DNA from: Solwaraspora sp. WMMD791
GTDB lineage: Bacteria; Actinomycetota; Actinomycetes; Mycobacteriales; Micromonosporaceae
Assembly (NCBI RefSeq): GCF_029581195.1
Contig: NZ_CP120737.1
Coordinates: 4,689,001-4,753,000 of the forward strand
Direction of reading: 5' to 3'
DNA length: 64,000 nt
The stretch's first letter is position 1. Each line of letters begins with the position of its first letter. The notes below the pieces were generated by a model, which saw only the letters and a list, made by a program, of their open reading frames with translations, did no database searches and was not told where the DNA came from. This document shows positions 11,579 to 22,526 of the stretch, in pieces. The translations under genes and the position numbers were made by a program.

Positions 11579-12010
11579 TCAGCTGAGCCGGCGGGACTTG
11601 CGGACCAGGCCGCCCTCACACCAGTCGTGATAGTCGAACAGCTGCGGCTTGGCCAGCAGCACCCGGGTGTTGTGCGCCCAGGTCGCCATCAGCTCGTCGC
11701 CCTGCTGCTCGGCCTGCTCGACGAGCCGGCGCAGCCGCCGCTTCGGATGCGCCCGGAAATTGGTGCGGATCCCGTCGGCGGCGTAGATGTAGAGGCAGTG
11801 CAGCGCGAACCGACGGGCCGGGCAGGTCGGATCCATCGCGAGGTCGAACAGGGTGGTCACCAACCGGTCGCCGGAGACCAGCAGATCCCAGTCCTGCGGC
11901 ATGGACTGCAGCGGCACCGAGTCTGGCTGGTACGCCCAGGCACGCAGCTCGGCGGGCGCCGGGTCCACCGGATTGGCGAAGCCGCGGAACGCCGACTCCT
12001 GCACGCTCAA
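11579..12010 (-). CDS. Conserved actinobacterial hypothetical protein
   Basis: 143 aa, no signal peptide or TM segment. The sequence includes FANPVDPAPAELRAWAYQP, MDPTCPARRFALHCLYIYAA and a basic stretch HPKRRLRRLVEQAEQ. I recognise it as a protein conserved across actinobacteria but know no assigned function. The TTG at 12010 is preceded by GGGAGG at good spacing; a GTG two codons later is the alternative. Convergent with the tetR gene. Confidence 0.7.
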   Translation of the reverse strand: MSVQESAFRGFANPVDPAPAELRAWAYQPDSVPLQSMPQDWDLLVSGDRLVTTLFDLAMDPTCPARRFALHCLYIYAADGIRTNFRAHPKRRLRRLVEQAEQQGDELMATWAHNTRVLLAKPQLFDYHDWCEGGLVRKSRRLS

Positions 12011-12140
12011 CGGGGTGCCCTCCCGTCCGCGGCCAGCGGGGCGCTGCCGGCCCCGGGCCTGTCACTAGCTACTGCCGCGCCACCGTAGCGTGTCGGAGGG
12101 TGATCACGGAAGTCCTGCAGCGTGCCATTCATGAGGTTGA

Positions 12141-13358
12141 CTAGTGTCCTCCCGCCTCCGCAGCGTGATGGTCGCTGGCCGTACCGGGTCTCGGACGTCG
12201 CCGTACCCGCCGCTTGAACCAGCGGGTGTCCGGCACCCGCGCCAGCACCGGCCCGCTGACGACGGTGATCAGCACGTACGCCGTGGCCAGTGGAGCGAGC
12301 GCCGGCTCCACGCTCGAACTGGCCACCGCCAGACCGGCGATCACGATCGAGAACTCGCCCCGTGGGGTCAGGGCCAGCCCGGCCCGCCACCGCCCGGGTG
12401 CGGCGATACCGGCCCGGCGGGCGGCCAGGTAGCCGGTGACCACCTTGGTGCCCATCGTCGCCACCGCCAGCCCGAGGGCCGGCAGCAGCACCGGCGGGAT
12501 GTCCCGGGGATCGGTCACCAGACCGAAGAAGACGAAGAACACGGCGGCGAACACGTCACGCAGCGGTGTCAGCAGCTCGGTGGCGCTGTGTGCCACCGGC
12601 CCGGACAGCGCGATGCCGACCAGGAACGCGCCGACCGCCGCCGAGACCTGCAACTCGGCGGCCAGACCGGCGATCAGCAGGGTCAATCCGAGTACGCCGA
12701 GCAGCAGTGCCTCCGGGTCGCGTACCGACAGCAGCGCGGAGATCTGGTGGCCGAACCGGACCGCGACCAGCAGCACGACGGTGACCGTGCCGACCGCCAC
12801 CGCGACCGCCACGCTGCCGGCGGCCAATCCGGCGCCGATCAGCACCGCGCTGAGTACCGGCAGGTAGAACGCCATCGCCAGGTCCTCGACGACCAGGATC
12901 GACAGGATCACCGGCGTCTCCCGGTTGCCCAGCCGGCCCAGGTCGCCGAGGAGTTTGGCGACCACCCCAGACGAGGAGATCCAGGTGATCCCGGCGAGCA
13001 CCAGCGCGGCGGTCGGCCCCCAGCCGAGCAGCAGCGCGAACGCCGCGCCCGGCAGCGCGTTCAGTAGCGCGTCGATCAGACCGGCCGGCGCGGCCCGGCG
13101 CAGGTTGCCGATCAGTTCGGCGGCGGAGTACTCCAGCCCGAGCATCACCAGCAGCAGTACGACGCCGATCTCGGCACCGACGGCGAAGAAATCCTGGATG
13201 TCGTGCAGCGGGAGCAACCCACCGTGCCCGAACAGCAGGCCGGCAAGCAGGTAGAGCGGGATCGGTGACAGTCCGTAGCGGCGGGAGAGTCGGCTCAACA
13301 GGCCGAGAAGGAGCAACAGCGCGCCAAGTTCGATCAGCAGCAGGGCGCTGTCGTGCAT
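12141..13358 (-). CDS. CPA2-type cation/proton antiporter, KhtU-like
   Basis: 405 aa with about twelve TM helices. Kef-type Na+/H+ exchanger domain: PLYLLAGLLFGHGG, LLLVMLGLEYSAAELIGN, SSSGVVAKLLGDLGR, the FLVGIALSGPVAH helix and a late LTPRGEFSIVIAG. The length fits KhtU-type K+/H+ antiporters that lack a fused cytoplasmic RCK domain. That domain is supplied in trans by the gene 7 bp upstream at 13366. Confidence 0.88.
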   Translation of the reverse strand: MHDSALLLIELGALLLLLGLLSRLSRRYGLSPIPLYLLAGLLFGHGGLLPLHDIQDFFAVGAEIGVVLLLVMLGLEYSAAELIGNLRRAAPAGLIDALLNALPGAAFALLLGWGPTAALVLAGITWISSSGVVAKLLGDLGRLGNRETPVILSILVVEDLAMAFYLPVLSAVLIGAGLAAGSVAVAVAVGTVTVVLLVAVRFGHQISALLSVRDPEALLLGVLGLTLLIAGLAAELQVSAAVGAFLVGIALSGPVAHSATELLTPLRDVFAAVFFVFFGLVTDPRDIPPVLLPALGLAVATMGTKVVTGYLAARRAGIAAPGRWRAGLALTPRGEFSIVIAGLAVASSSVEPALAPLATAYVLITVVSGPVLARVPDTRWFKRRVRRRPRPGTASDHHAAEAGGH

Positions 13359-13365
13359 CGCCGGG

Positions 13366-13875
13366 TCAGCCGGCCGGGTCGTCGTTGGCCAGGATGCCGC
13401 CGACGCCGTCCAGCCCGGTCCTGGTGCCGACGACCACCACCACGTCGCCGGCGGCGAACCGGAACTCCGGCCCGGGTGAGGCCAGCACCTCCCGGTTGCG
13501 CAGTACCGCCACGATCGACGCCCCGGTGCGGGTCCGTGTCTTGGTGTCGCCGAGGGTACGGCCGACGAACGGCGAGCCGGCGGTGATCGCCACCTGCTCG
13601 GTGAGTAGCCCGGCGGCCTGGTCGCGCAGCCCGGCGAGCTGGCTGAGCATCAGCGAGGCGCCGAGGATGTCGGCGAGCGCCTCGGCCTCGTCGTCGGTCA
13701 GCGGGATGTCGGCGTCGCAGGCGTCCGGGTCGTCCTCGTCGTAGAGGACCAGGTCCCGACGTCCCGACCGGTGGCTCACCACCCCGATCCGCCGACCCGA
13801 TTCGGTCAGCAGGTCGTGACGCACCCCGATGCCGGGGAGGTCGACCTGTTCCACACGTGCGCGCACACCGTCCAC
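13366..13875 (-). CDS. Antiporter regulatory subunit with TrkA-C (RCK_C) domain, KhtT-like
   Basis: 169 aa, GTG start. The N-terminal half (VEQVDLPGIGVRHDLLTESG and GRRIGVVSHRSGRRDLVLYD) is typical of KhtT-type subunits. The C-terminal 80 residues form a TrkA-C domain (VGRTLGDTKTRTRTGASIVA, then LASPGPEFRFAAGDVVVVVG). It gates the antiporter encoded directly downstream. Related RCK_C subunits in Firmicutes and Streptomyces bind cyclic di-AMP; that this one does is inference. Confidence 0.88.
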   Translation of the reverse strand: MDGVRARVEQVDLPGIGVRHDLLTESGRRIGVVSHRSGRRDLVLYDEDDPDACDADIPLTDDEAEALADILGASLMLSQLAGLRDQAAGLLTEQVAITAGSPFVGRTLGDTKTRTRTGASIVAVLRNREVLASPGPEFRFAAGDVVVVVGTRTGLDGVGGILANDDPAG

Positions 13876-13956
13876 GCTACGCCGTCGCGGGGCGACCGGC
13901 CGCGCCGCGTCCGGTCAGACTGAGGGAACAGGTGTGTGGGCGACGGGAGGCGGCAG

Positions 13957-15153
13957 ATGCGAGATCGGGTACGCAGACCCGCGACAACGGTCGACCGGCG
14001 GGCTCTCCTGCTGTCGGCCGTACGGCTGTCGGCACTGCTGTTGCCGGCCGTACTGGTGTCGGCAGGGTGCTCGATCGGCGACATCCGGCGTACCCCGCCG
14101 CAGCGGGCGGTCCCCTCGGCCGAGGCGGCGGTGTCGCCCCGCGTGGCGGCAGTCGAGGAACGCCCGATGCGGGTGCCGGTGCCGCCGTACTACGACCCGC
14201 CGCACCTGGAGTTCGACAACGCCCAGCTCGGGTACGCGCTTTTCCCCGGCTGCACCCGGTCGCCGGACGCGGGCGACCCGGTCCCGTGCCCGCCGCTGCT
14301 CTTCGTCACCTTCGACGGCGGCGAGTCCTGGGAGCAGCGGGAGCATCCGGACCCGGCGGCGACGGAGCACTCGATGCTGGTCGGCTACGGCAGCCTGGTG
14401 CTGTCCACCGCCGCCGCCTGGTACCGGTCGCTCGATGCGGGTATGACCTTTACCCGGTCGACCAGATCGGACGGGTCGATGCCGCCGGAGTTCGCCAGTT
14501 GGGACGGGCCGTACCAGGTGTGCTGCCAGACCGATCCGGTGGCGCGGGTCGTCGAGGTGACCGAGCGAGGGATTGTCCCGTTGCCGCAGCAGCCGCCGAT
14601 CCCGGTGGTGCAGACCGTCGGTCACCTCGGCGGCAAGCTGACCGTCGCCGGGCTGCACGACGGCCGGTTGCATGTGGCGTCCGGCGCGCAGGTGGCCCGG
14701 CTGGACGATCGTGGGGTGGCCGAGCCGACCTGGCAGTGGCGGACCGACGCGGTCACCGTCGCCGAGCCGGACCGGATCCGTCTGCTGGTCGTGCGGGTCG
14801 AGCCCTCGGGCGAGCGCTGGCTGATCGCCGAGCGGGTGCCGCCCGAGTTTCCGATCATCTGGCGGATCGACGGGACGCGGTTGGCGCAGCTGCCGATCGC
14901 CGATCTACCGACAGGGGTGGTGTCGGCGCTGCCCGACGGTGGCCGGCTGCTGGTCACCACGCGTACCGGTGCCTGGTCGGTCGGATCGGACGGCCAGTTC
15001 GAGGTGCTCTACTGGCCGGTGCAGGGCGCGTACCTGACCCGGCTGCGGGACACGACGGTGCTGGCGCGTCGGGACGGCGCGGTGCTGCTTCCTCTGCGGC
15101 AGCCGTCGGGTGCCGGCTGGGTGGAGATCTCCTGGGAGCCGACCGAACGGTGA
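13957..15153 (+). CDS. Secreted lipoprotein with beta-propeller (sialidase-like) fold
   Basis: 398 aa. Arg-rich n-region, hydrophobic stretch (ALLLPAVLVSAGC) and a lipobox with Cys near position 38, so an exported, membrane-anchored lipoprotein. The mature part has blocks such as LFVTFDGGESWEQ and WYRSLDAGMTFT, which resemble Asp-box repeats of sialidase-type propellers. No catalytic signature is seen. The ATG at 13957 is preferred over the GTG at 13936 because GGGAGG sits 6 nt before it. Divergent from the antiporter pair. Confidence 0.75.
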   Translation: MRDRVRRPATTVDRRALLLSAVRLSALLLPAVLVSAGCSIGDIRRTPPQRAVPSAEAAVSPRVAAVEERPMRVPVPPYYDPPHLEFDNAQLGYALFPGCTRSPDAGDPVPCPPLLFVTFDGGESWEQREHPDPAATEHSMLVGYGSLVLSTAAAWYRSLDAGMTFTRSTRSDGSMPPEFASWDGPYQVCCQTDPVARVVEVTERGIVPLPQQPPIPVVQTVGHLGGKLTVAGLHDGRLHVASGAQVARLDDRGVAEPTWQWRTDAVTVAEPDRIRLLVVRVEPSGERWLIAERVPPEFPIIWRIDGTRLAQLPIADLPTGVVSALPDGGRLLVTTRTGAWSVGSDGQFEVLYWPVQGAYLTRLRDTTVLARRDGAVLLPLRQPSGAGWVEISWEPTER

Positions 15154-15196
15154 CCCGGTGCGGGTCGGGCTCACGCGGAGGACTCGTCGATCGGAG

Positions 15197-15216
15197 TTGA
15201 GTGGAATAGACTCAAG
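15197..15216. promoter_or_regulatory. HAIR operator (HspR binding site) of clpB
   Basis: TTGAGT-GGAATAG-ACTCAAG, a near-perfect HAIR element 49 nt upstream of the clpB start. It shares both half-sites with the dnaK operator at 3906, placing clpB in the HspR regulon. Confidence 0.93.
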
Positions 15217-15264
15217 TCTGGTGGTGTCCTTACCAGTGGACCAACCTGCCGCACAGGGGAGCTC

Positions 15265-17856
<2,592 letters not shown>

Positions 17857-17992
17857 CCAGCGTCGATACGTCACGCCGGTGGACGTGGCCGGTGCCAGCG
17901 GCGAAACGCGAGGCAGACGCGGTGCCGTTTGCCCCGTGCCACTGGCGGGGTACCGATACGGTGATCTTCCGAAGCTTCGGGGAAGGAGAGCT

Positions 17993-18766
17993 GTGTCGGA
18001 TCCGAATCCGGCCGCGCCACCGGTCAAGGCGCGGCCGAGCACCGTCACCATTTCGAGTTACCTGCTGTTCCTGACCGCCGCCCTGCAGGTGGTCGGCCTG
18101 ATCGTCGCGCTGTCCGTGACGGGCACGATGCAACAGGTCTACGAGGACGCCTACGCCGACTTCGAGGGGATGGAGGCGATCGGCACGATCACGACGGTCA
18201 CGACGATCGCCGGAGCGATCTTCGGGCTGCTGGTCGCCGCCGGGCTGGTGGTGCTGGCCCTGCTCAACAACCGGGGCAAGAACCCGTCCCGGATCGTCAC
18301 CTGGGTGCTCGGCGGCATCTTCCTCTGCTGCTCCGGCGGTGGGCTGGCGCTCGGTGCCGCCGGCAGCGCGCTGCCCACCGGCACGACCGGCACGGATCCG
18401 AACATGCCGGATCCGGCGCAGGTGCAACGGGACCTTGAGGCCGCGCTGCCCGGCTGGTACGACCCGGTCAACCTGCTGCTCGGCGTCGTGACCGTGCTGG
18501 CGTTGCTGGCCGCGCTGATCCTGCTGGCGCTGCCGCCGTCGAACGAGTTCTTCCGCAAGCCGGCCGTCGCCTGGGAGCCGCCGGTGCCCGGTGGCGGGTA
18601 CGGCGTACCGCCGATGCCCGGTGGCGCCTACCCGAGCTACCCGCCGGCCCCGGGCACCCCGCCCGGCCCGCCGCCGGCGACGGGGGGCACCCCACCGGCG
18701 GCCGGTGACACACCGGACAATCCCTCCGGTAACCCGCCGGGCAGCCAGCCTCCTTCGGGCAGCTGA
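17993..18766 (+). CDS. Four-TM membrane protein with proline-rich cytoplasmic tail
   Basis: 257 aa from the GTG at 17993, preceded by AAGGAGAG. Four predicted TM helices: around YLLFLTAALQVVGLIVALSV, GAIFGLLVAAGLVVLALL, IVTWVLGGIFLCCSGGGLA and LLLGVVTVLALLAALILLAL. The last 70 residues are Pro/Gly-rich (GGGYGVPPMPGGAYPSYPPA). No family with a known role is recognised; proteins of this layout are common in Micromonosporaceae. Confidence 0.75.
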   Translation: MSDPNPAAPPVKARPSTVTISSYLLFLTAALQVVGLIVALSVTGTMQQVYEDAYADFEGMEAIGTITTVTTIAGAIFGLLVAAGLVVLALLNNRGKNPSRIVTWVLGGIFLCCSGGGLALGAAGSALPTGTTGTDPNMPDPAQVQRDLEAALPGWYDPVNLLLGVVTVLALLAALILLALPPSNEFFRKPAVAWEPPVPGGGYGVPPMPGGAYPSYPPAPGTPPGPPPATGGTPPAAGDTPDNPSGNPPGSQPPSGS

Positions 18767-18799
18767 CCGGGCGGTTCGTCGCAGCGCTGGAGGTACGTG

Positions 18800-19594
18800 A
18801 TGGTGGCATCGTCGTCCAAGGTCCAGACCGCCCTGGTTACCGGTGCCACCGCCGGCCTCGGCGCGGCGTTCGCCCGTCAGTTGGCCGCCGGCGGTACGCG
18901 GCTGGTGCTGGTCGCCCGGGACCGTCAGCGGCTGACCGTGATGGCGGACGAGCTGGCCGACCGGCACGGCACGACGGTCGAGGTGCTCGACGCCGACCTC
19001 GCCACCGATGGTGGGGTCGGCGTCGTCGCGTCCCGGCTGCGTGACACGGGGACACCGGTGGATCTGCTGGTCAACAACGCCGGTATCGGATTGAACCGGC
19101 CGTTTCGCCGCACCGACGAGGCCGACGAGCTGCGGCTGCTGCGGTTGAACGTGGAAGCCGTGCTGCGGCTGACCCATGCGGCGCTGCCGGTGATGGTGCA
19201 ACGCCGAACGGGAAGAGTGATTAATGTCTCGTCCGTAGCCGGATTCGGCCCGGTTGCAGCTGGTTCGACCTATCCAGCCAGCAAGGCGTGGGTCACGAAC
19301 TTCAGCGAGTCGATCGACCAGTCGGTCCGCCATCTGGGGGTCCGGGTGATGGCCCTGTGCCCCGGTTTCGTCCGTACGGAGTTCCACGAGCGGGCCGGCA
19401 TCCGTACCGCTGGATCGCCTGGCTGGCTCTGGCTACGGGCCGACGACGTGGTCGCCGACGGGTTGCGGGACCTGGCCAGGGGGCGTGCGGTGAGTGTCCC
19501 CGACTGGCGGTACAAGGCGCTCGCCACTGTGGTGCGTCACGCTCCGCATGGACTGCTGCGGCTGGCGACCGGTCGCCCGACGGATCGCGAGTGA
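18800..19594 (+). CDS. Short-chain dehydrogenase/reductase (classical SDR)
   Basis: 264 aa. NAD(P)-dependent oxidoreductase. Cofactor motif TGATAGLG near the N-terminus, LVNNAGIG, the catalytic Ser in INVSSVAGFG and the YPASK active site. The ATG at 18800 has GGAGGT ending 5 nt before it; the GTG one codon upstream is an alternative. The substrate cannot be told from sequence. Same strand as pyrE, 154 bp further on, but probably not co-transcribed. Confidence 0.88.
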   Translation: MVASSSKVQTALVTGATAGLGAAFARQLAAGGTRLVLVARDRQRLTVMADELADRHGTTVEVLDADLATDGGVGVVASRLRDTGTPVDLLVNNAGIGLNRPFRRTDEADELRLLRLNVEAVLRLTHAALPVMVQRRTGRVINVSSVAGFGPVAAGSTYPASKAWVTNFSESIDQSVRHLGVRVMALCPGFVRTEFHERAGIRTAGSPGWLWLRADDVVADGLRDLARGRAVSVPDWRYKALATVVRHAPHGLLRLATGRPTDRE

Positions 19595-19748
19595 GCCGGA
19601 GAGCGTACCAGCGTGTCCGTCGAACCGCTTCCCGCCGCCCCGACCAGGGGTTTTGTGGTGTATGAGCAGCTAGCGACGTGGATGGCGTTATCGGCGAGTT
19701 GCCGGGCCGGCGGCGGGAGACTCAGTGACGCGCAGTACGCTTTGCACC

Positions 19749-20288
19749 ATGGGGGACCATGACGACCTGCGCAAATTCATCACTGACCTGGCCGTGGTGC
19801 ACGGCAAGGTGGTGTTGTCGTCAGGTCGCGAGGCTGATTGGTACGTCGACCTGCGGCGGGTGACGTTGCACCACGCCGCCGCACCGTTGGTGGGACGGGT
19901 GCTGCTCGACCTCACCGCGGACTGGGAGTACGACGCGGTCGGAGGCCTGACGTTGGGAGCGGACCCGGTGGCACTGTCCATGCTGCACGCTGCGGCGACG
20001 CGGCAGCGCAGGTTGGACGCCTTCGTGGTGCGCAAGGCCGAGAAGACGCATGGACTCCAGCGACGGATCGAAGGGCCGGACGTGGTCGGTCGCCGCGTAC
20101 TCGCGGTGGAGGACACCTCGACGACCGGGGGCAGTGTACTGACCGCAGTCGAGGCGCTACAAGAGGCGGGAGCAGAGGTGGTCGGCGTGGCGGTGATCGT
20201 CGATCGTGGGGCGGGCGACGCGGTTCGGGCAGCCGGACTGCCCTACCGGGCCGCCTATACGTTGGCTGACCTCGGCCTTCTGGCCTAA
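19749..20288 (+). CDS. pyrE: Orotate phosphoribosyltransferase
   Basis: 179 aa. Joins orotate to PRPP to make OMP in pyrimidine synthesis. The PRPP-binding loop is VLAVEDTSTTGGSVLTAVEA; the N-terminus LRKFITDLAVVHGKVVLSSG and the YVDLRRVTLH segment match actinobacterial OPRTases. The ATG at 19749 has no Shine-Dalgarno, but TACGCT lies at 19736-19741, 7 nt before it, as in leaderless genes. The GTG at 19725 with GGGAG before it is the alternative. Confidence 0.93.
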   Translation: MGDHDDLRKFITDLAVVHGKVVLSSGREADWYVDLRRVTLHHAAAPLVGRVLLDLTADWEYDAVGGLTLGADPVALSMLHAAATRQRRLDAFVVRKAEKTHGLQRRIEGPDVVGRRVLAVEDTSTTGGSVLTAVEALQEAGAEVVGVAVIVDRGAGDAVRAAGLPYRAAYTLADLGLLA

Positions 20289-20355
20289 AAGTTTGCCGAT
20301 TCGGATCTGCTGATATGCAGGCGGATCGATGCTGTTTGGTGGAAGGATGGGTTTC

Positions 20356-20724
20356 GTGGGAACTGCGTTGGCTGAAATGACCATGCCTCAAATCTCGCCG
20401 CTTGCCGGCGAGCCGATCGAACGCGCGGACGCGGAGCGACTCGCTGGAGTCCTCAAGGCGCTCGCCGACCCGGCCCGACTCAGGCTGCTCAGCCTGATCC
20501 AGTCGGCGCCGGAAGGCGAGGCCTGCGTCTGCGACCTCACCGCTCCGCTCGGGCTCTCCCAGCCGACCGTGAGCCACCACCTGCGTATCCTCACCGAGGC
20601 CGGCTTGCTGGAACGGGAGAAGCGCGGCGTGTGGGCTTACTACCGGCTGGTGCCGTCCGCGATCGCCACGATCGCGGATCTGCTGACCCCGCCGCGTAAG
20701 CGCGCCACCAAGAAGGCTCGCTGA
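20356..20724 (+). CDS. ArsR/SmtB-family metal-responsive regulator
   Basis: 122 aa from the GTG at 20356, which has GGAAGG 9 nt upstream; ATGs at 20329 and 20347 are also in frame. Winged helix: LKALADPARLRLLSLIQ, the recognition helix in GLSQPTVSHHLRIL, then the beta-wing EKRGVWAYYRLV. EACVCDLT carries the CxC pair of the alpha-3N metal site (compare ELCVCDL in ArsR), so it may sense arsenite or another thiophilic ion. No arsenic-resistance genes are adjacent, which leaves its target open. Confidence 0.88.
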   Translation: MGTALAEMTMPQISPLAGEPIERADAERLAGVLKALADPARLRLLSLIQSAPEGEACVCDLTAPLGLSQPTVSHHLRILTEAGLLEREKRGVWAYYRLVPSAIATIADLLTPPRKRATKKAR

Positions 20725-20730
20725 CCTGAC

Positions 20731-20781
20731 GGCACCTTGCCTGGCCGACTCGCTGGAGGCGGAGCTGCCAGGCAAGGTGCC
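20731..20781. terminator. Perfect 15-bp inverted repeat, possible terminator of the arsR-like gene
   Basis: GGCACCTTGCCTGGC at 20731-20745 and its exact complement at 20767-20781, with a 21-nt loop. It starts 6 nt after the ArsR stop codon and ends 21 nt before the aldolase start. There is no U-tract, as is usual for high-GC terminators. It could instead act as an operator or attenuator for the aldolase gene. Confidence 0.6.
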
Positions 20782-20802
20782 CAAGGCCTCGAAGGGACAC
20801 CG

Positions 20803-21525
20803 GTGACGTACGTTGCTGGCGACCTGCGGGACCAGCTGGCCTACCTCGGGCGCGACGTGGTGCGCGCCGGTCTCGTCGTGGGCTCCGGCGGCAACCTGTC
20901 CGCCCGGCTGCCCGGTGGCGACGACTGCTGGGTGACCGCGTCCGGTACCTGGCTGGACCGGCTCGACCGAGCGTCGTTCGTCCGGGTCCGGATCGCGGAC
21001 GGCACTACGCTGCCCGACGGTCCGTCATCCGAGGCGATGGCGCCTGCGGCGATGGCACCCGGCGCGATGACGCCTGCCGGTACGCCGTCGCGGCCGACCA
21101 GCGAGCTGGCCCTGCATCTGGCGGTCTACCGTGCCCGCCCGGACGTGCACGCCGTGGTGCACCTGCATCCACAGTCCATGCTGCTGCTGGACACCCTCGG
21201 CGTACCGATCCGGCTGGTCACCACCGACCATGCCTTCTACCTGCGTCGGGTCGTCACCGTGCCGTTCGCGCCGCCGGGCGGCTGGCCGTTGGCCCGCGCC
21301 GCCGCCGACGCTGCCGCCGACGGCACCAACTGCCTGATCCTGTCCCGGCACGGCTGCTCGGTGCTGGCCAGCTCGGTCGAGCTGGCCCACAAACGTGCGG
21401 TCAACCTGGAGGAAGCGGCCCGGCTCACCTACCGGGCGCTGGCCGTCGGCCGGCTCGACGAGCTGACCCCGCTGCCGGCCGACTACCTCGACCAGCTGCC
21501 GCACCCGGAGCAGGGCAGCGTCTGA
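20803..21525 (+). CDS. Class II aldolase/adducin-family protein
   Basis: 240 aa, GTG start with GAAGGGA upstream. The fold is that of L-fuculose-phosphate aldolase and MtnB: GSGGNLSARL near residue 25, the phosphate-site region VTASGTWLDRL, zinc ligands in HAVVHLHPQ and a third His in LILSRHGCSV. A short Ala/Met/Pro repeat (residues about 78-95: AMAPAAMAPGAMTP) is inserted in a surface loop. The substrate is unknown; methylthioribulose-phosphate dehydratase or a sugar-phosphate aldolase are both possible. Confidence 0.8.
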   Translation: MTYVAGDLRDQLAYLGRDVVRAGLVVGSGGNLSARLPGGDDCWVTASGTWLDRLDRASFVRVRIADGTTLPDGPSSEAMAPAAMAPGAMTPAGTPSRPTSELALHLAVYRARPDVHAVVHLHPQSMLLLDTLGVPIRLVTTDHAFYLRRVVTVPFAPPGGWPLARAAADAAADGTNCLILSRHGCSVLASSVELAHKRAVNLEEAARLTYRALAVGRLDELTPLPADYLDQLPHPEQGSV

Positions 21526-21559
21526 CCGGTTCGGCGAGCATCGGCACCCGCACCCCGGC

Positions 21560-22513
21560 TCAGCGGTGGTGGCTGGGCAACTCCGGTGACTCCTCCTGAG
21601 TGACGTCCACGGCGGCGCGGCGCAGCCGCCGCTGCTCGACGATCACCATCGCGGTGACCACCGCGATCCCCAGCAGCAGGAGCAACACCACCGACGGCGC
21701 GTTGCCGGCCGGGGCGAGCAGCCCCCGCTCCTCGGTCTGCCACGGCCACAACGCCCGCAAACTGCCGACGATGACACCGGTCATCACCGCCAAGGTGACC
21801 CGGCGGTGATGCTCCAACAGGTACTGCAGCAGCTTCACGAACAACGTCAGGCCGATCACCATGCCGGCGGCGAAGATCGCCAGGTAGCCGAAGTCCCGGT
21901 CGTTGACCGCCTCGATGGTCGGCTCGTAGAGCCCGACCGTCAGCAGCAGGAACGACCCGGACACCCCCGGCAGTACCAGCGCGCAGACCGCGACGGCGGC
22001 TGCCAGCAGCACCACCACCGGGTTCGGGTCGATCGTCGCCGACGGCAGCCCGGTCAAAACGAACGCCGCCACCGCCGCGATGCCCACCGCGGCTGCGTCC
22101 CGTACCCGCCACGGTCGGCCGATCATCGAGATCGGCACCAGCACCGACGCCAGCACCAGGCCGAAGAACAGCCCCCGGGTCTGCTCCGGGTACTCCTCCA
22201 GCATCGGCTCCAGCAGCCGGGCGGCGAGCAGCAGACCCGGCAGCATGCCGAGCGCCAGCGGGATGATCACCTCCCAGTGCACCTGGCGGAACTGGTCGCG
22301 GCTGCGCGCCCAGCCCTGCTTACGGGGTACGTCGGAGACCGCGTACCGGACCGTGTTGATCAGGTGCCCGGCCGAGGCGATGAGCCGCTCGTACACGCCG
22401 GTGACCAGTGCGATCGTTCCACCACTGACGCCCGGGATGGCCTCTGCCACCCCGATCGCCGCACCCCGGAACACATGGCCGACACGTTCACGCACTGACA
22501 TTCGCGCAACCAT
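21560..22513 (-). CDS. DUF368 membrane protein, PopT-type polyprenyl-phosphate transporter
   Basis: 317 aa with about nine TM helices. DUF368 signature at the N-terminus: FRGAAIGVAEAIPGVSGGTI, and the repeated signature CALVLPGVSGSFLLLTVGLY mid-protein. DUF368 proteins have been shown to recycle undecaprenyl phosphate across the membrane for cell-wall assembly. The ATG at 22513 is chosen; another lies at 22501. Its promoter region adjoins the Pnkp gene, 13 bp upstream, so it may be read from the same transcript. Confidence 0.85.
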   Translation of the reverse strand: MVARMSVRERVGHVFRGAAIGVAEAIPGVSGGTIALVTGVYERLIASAGHLINTVRYAVSDVPRKQGWARSRDQFRQVHWEVIIPLALGMLPGLLLAARLLEPMLEEYPEQTRGLFFGLVLASVLVPISMIGRPWRVRDAAAVGIAAVAAFVLTGLPSATIDPNPVVVLLAAAVAVCALVLPGVSGSFLLLTVGLYEPTIEAVNDRDFGYLAIFAAGMVIGLTLFVKLLQYLLEHHRRVTLAVMTGVIVGSLRALWPWQTEERGLLAPAGNAPSVVLLLLLGIAVVTAMVIVEQRRLRRAAVDVTQEESPELPSHHR

Positions 22514-22526
22514 ACCGGGCCAGAGT

